DNA of 5,791 bases from Nitrospirae bacterium RBG_19FT_COMBO_42_15 (GTDB lineage: Bacteria > Nitrospirota > CAKKRA01 > 9FT-COMBO-42-15), in assembly GCA_001803815.1 (NCBI GenBank), contig MHEL01000050.1:366-6156 (forward strand), written 5' to 3'. Shown in pieces: positions 4,005 to 5,791 of the stretch. Numbering within the stretch: the first letter of the stretch is position 1; each line of letters begins with the position of its first letter. The notes beneath the pieces were generated by a model that did no database searches, was not told where the DNA came from, and saw nothing but the letters and a program-made list of their open reading frames with translations. A program made the translations under genes and the position numbers.

Positions 4005-5513
4005 ATGGGAATGGAGAAGAAAGAGGAGCAAAAGGATATAAATGAACTGGTATTACAGCGCAGAAAGAAACTTGAACAGATTAAGGCATCAGGCTTAAAC
4101 CCCTATGGAGAGAGGTTTGAGAAAAAGGACTCTGCAACAGGGCTTTTAAATAAATATCACAATTCCACTAAAGAGGATTTGGAAAAGAACAGAGTCAACT
4201 GTATCACCGCTGGCAGGATTGTTGCTTTAAGGAATTTTGGCAAGGCTGCATTTGCGCACATACAGGATGGAACAGGAAGGATTCAGATATATGTTAAGAA
4301 GGATGTTGTTGGCAATGAAAAATACACCTTCTTTGATAAGATGATAGATATCGGCGATTATGTCAGCGTCAAAGGTTTTTTATTCAGGACAAAGACAAAT
4401 GAGCTTACAATTGAGGCAGAGGATTTTAAGCTCCTCTCAAAATCACTCCGTCCCCTTCCAGAGAAATGGCACGGACTGACTGATGTTGAAATAAGATACA
4501 GGCAGAGATATGTTGATTTGATTGTTAATCCAGATGTCCGTGATGTCTTTGTAAAAAGAAATAAAATAATTAAAATGATTAGAAACTTCTTGGATGAAAA
4601 GGGCTTTCTTGAGGTTGAGACGCCGATGATGCAGTCTATCCCAGGCGGCGCAACTGCAAGGCCGTTTGTTACACACCACAATGCGCTCGGCATTGACCTG
4701 TTTTTAAGGATTGCGCCGGAGCTTCATTTAAAGAGGCTTATTGTTGGCGGCTTTGAAAGGGTGTATGAGATAAACAGGAATTTCAGGAATGAGGGCATAT
4801 CTACAAGGCACAACCCTGAGTTTACCATGCTTGAATTTTACATGGCTTATGCAGATTATAATGATCTGATGAACCTGACAGAGGAGATGTTTGTCCATAC
4901 AGCAAAAGAGGTCTGCGGAAGATTGAAGATTGAATATACAGGCAAGGAGATTGACTTAACACCCCCGTGGCAGAGGCTGACATTAAAAGAGGCGATCTGC
5001 AAATATGCATCCTGCAATCCAGATGAGCTTTCTGATTTTGACAAGGCAAAGGCGCTTGCAAAGAGGCTTGGCATAGATATTAATGACGCGGATACCTATG
5101 GAAAGGTAATAAATGAAATCTTTGAGGCAAAGGTTGAGCATCAATTGATTCAGCCTACATTTATTATAGAATACCCAACTGATATCTCTCCGCTTGCAAA
5201 AAGGGTTGCTGATAATCCTGACTTTGTTGAGCGGTTTGAGCTTATTGTCAATGGACAGGAGATAGCAAATGCCTTTTCAGAGCTAAATGATCCTGATGAC
5301 CAAAGGCAAAGATTTGAGATGCAGGAGAAGGAAAAGCAGGCTGGAGACGAGGAGGCCCATTATATGGATGAGGACTATGTCCGCGCATTGGAATACGGGA
5401 TGCCCCCAACTGCCGGCGAAGGGATCGGCATTGACAGGCTTGTTATGCTCCTTACAAATCAGGCATCCATAAGGGATGTCATTCTGTTCCCGCAGATGAG
5501 GCCGGAAAAATAA
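4005..5513 (+). CDS. lysS: Lysine--tRNA ligase, class II
   Basis: This cytoplasmic enzyme joins lysine to tRNA-Lys using ATP. The 502-aa length is typical of bacterial LysS. An N-terminal helix leads into the OB-fold anticodon-binding domain (about 65-150: [21 protein letters not shown]). The class II catalytic core then shows motif 1 (about 195-212, ending VETPMMQ), the conserved GGATARPF (214-221), motif 2 (about 252-284: FRNEG, then [11 protein letters not shown]) and motif 3 ([13 protein letters not shown], 471-483) with its ATP-binding arginine. [18 protein letters not shown] (413-430) is the LysS lysine-pocket region. No domain is missing. GGAAAG eight bases upstream, inside the end of prfB, supports ATG 4005; the ATG two codons later is a less likely alternative. 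It lies five bases after prfB and one base before the Lol permease gene, indicating one operon. Confidence 0.97.
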   Translation: MGMEKKEEQKDINELVLQRRKKLEQIKASGLNPYGERFEKKDSATGLLNKYHNSTKEDLEKNRVNCITAGRIVALRNFGKAAFAHIQDGTGRIQIYVKKDVVGNEKYTFFDKMIDIGDYVSVKGFLFRTKTNELTIEAEDFKLLSKSLRPLPEKWHGLTDVEIRYRQRYVDLIVNPDVRDVFVKRNKIIKMIRNFLDEKGFLEVETPMMQSIPGGATARPFVTHHNALGIDLFLRIAPELHLKRLIVGGFERVYEINRNFRNEGISTRHNPEFTMLEFYMAYADYNDLMNLTEEMFVHTAKEVCGRLKIEYTGKEIDLTPPWQRLTLKEAICKYASCNPDELSDFDKAKALAKRLGIDINDADTYGKVINEIFEAKVEHQLIQPTFIIEYPTDISPLAKRVADNPDFVERFELIVNGQEIANAFSELNDPDDQRQRFEMQEKEKQAGDEEAHYMDEDYVRALEYGMPPTAGEGIGIDRLVMLLTNQASIRDVILFPQMRPEK

Positions 5514-5514
5514 G

Positions 5515-5791
5515 ATGAACCTTTCATACGAGCTTTTTATAGGACTCAGATACCTCAAGGCAAAGAGAAAGCAGACCTTTATATCGCTGATTACAATGAT
5601 ATCAATGGCAGGCGTTGCTGTCGGCGTGTGGGCGCTAATTGTTGTCCTCTCTGTTATGACAGGCTTTGAAGAAGATTTAAGAAGCAAGATCCTTGGCACA
5701 AACTCGCATATCGTAATTATAGACAGGGGCGAAGGCGCTATAAAGGATTACAAAAATATCATCCCAAAGATAGAAAAGATAGAGCATGTCA
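5515..5791 (+). CDS. lolC: Lipoprotein-releasing ABC transporter permease, LolC/LolE family (5' part)
   Basis: LolC/LolE are inner-membrane subunits of the LolCDE complex, which extracts mature lipoproteins from the inner membrane and passes them to LolA. The window contains the first 92 codons and ends in mid-gene. Visible are the family opening ELFIGLRYLKAKRKQ, a first membrane helix (about 22-49: SLITMISMAGVAVGVWALIVV), and SVMTGFEEDLRSKILG leading into HIVI, where the large periplasmic domain begins. This matches the N-terminus of LolC/LolE closely. In lineages with one LolC/E-type subunit the name is usually lolC; the fragment cannot separate C from E. GGA lies eight bases before the ATG, and the gene starts one base after the lysS stop, so translation is probably coupled. 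A lolD ATPase gene would be expected next. Confidence 0.88.
   Translation, partial: MNLSYELFIGLRYLKAKRKQTFISLITMISMAGVAVGVWALIVVLSVMTGFEEDLRSKILGTNSHIVIIDRGEGAIKDYKNIIPKIEKIEHV

Noticed and set aside
5283..5699. A 138-codon - strand ORF across the lysS/lolC junction
   Set aside because: It is antisense to two clearly recognisable genes and reads as a shadow of their codon use.

Overview
The window joins two unlike parts. The right part (about 2170-5791, + strand) is ordinary chromosomal housekeeping DNA of a Gram-negative bacterium: a small GGQ-domain peptide-release-factor-like protein, prfB (RF2) with its programmed +1 frameshift, lysS, and the start of a LolC/LolE-type permease. The order prfB-lysS-lolC, the frequent AGG/AGA/ATA codons and the spacer repeats fit an environmental Deltaproteobacteria- or Nitrospirota-like genome. 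The lineage is an inference, and only the Gram-negative envelope (from the Lol system) is firm.

The left part (1 to about 1915) reads on the - strand and looks like integron gene-cassette DNA. A 168-aa exported six-cysteine protein (1386-1892) lies in what appears to be a complete 584-bp cassette. The cassette starts at a core site GTTATGC (- strand, 1915-1909) and ends in a 58-bp attC (1325-1382). The R'' box GCATAAC of that attC is the exact complement of the opening core. The next cassette starts at GTTAGAA and carries a 316-aa membrane protein (197-1147), preceded by a possible 33-aa leader ORF that overlaps it by ATGA. A matching GTTAGAA on the + strand at 120-126 may be its R'' box, but the rest of that attC is not clear. 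There is no integrase gene in the window, so this is an integrase-less cluster (CALIN-like), the far end of an array, or a cassette insertion at a secondary site.

The 341-bp stretch between the parts (1893-2233) is AT-rich. On the - strand it holds a good promoter and a 22-codon ORF resembling the N-terminus of small antitoxin-type proteins (DELRPEYNF), which stops early. That promoter points into the cassettes and could drive them. On the + strand a perfect 20-bp palindrome abuts a near-consensus promoter for the release-factor-like gene, which seems to have almost no leader.

The spacer before prfB (2654-2876) carries five 7-bp units in an imperfect palindrome and a GC-rich AGGCAGG hairpin. 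prfB, lysS and lolC then follow with gaps of 5 and 1 bases and are probably one operon covering translation termination, tRNA-Lys charging and lipoprotein export.
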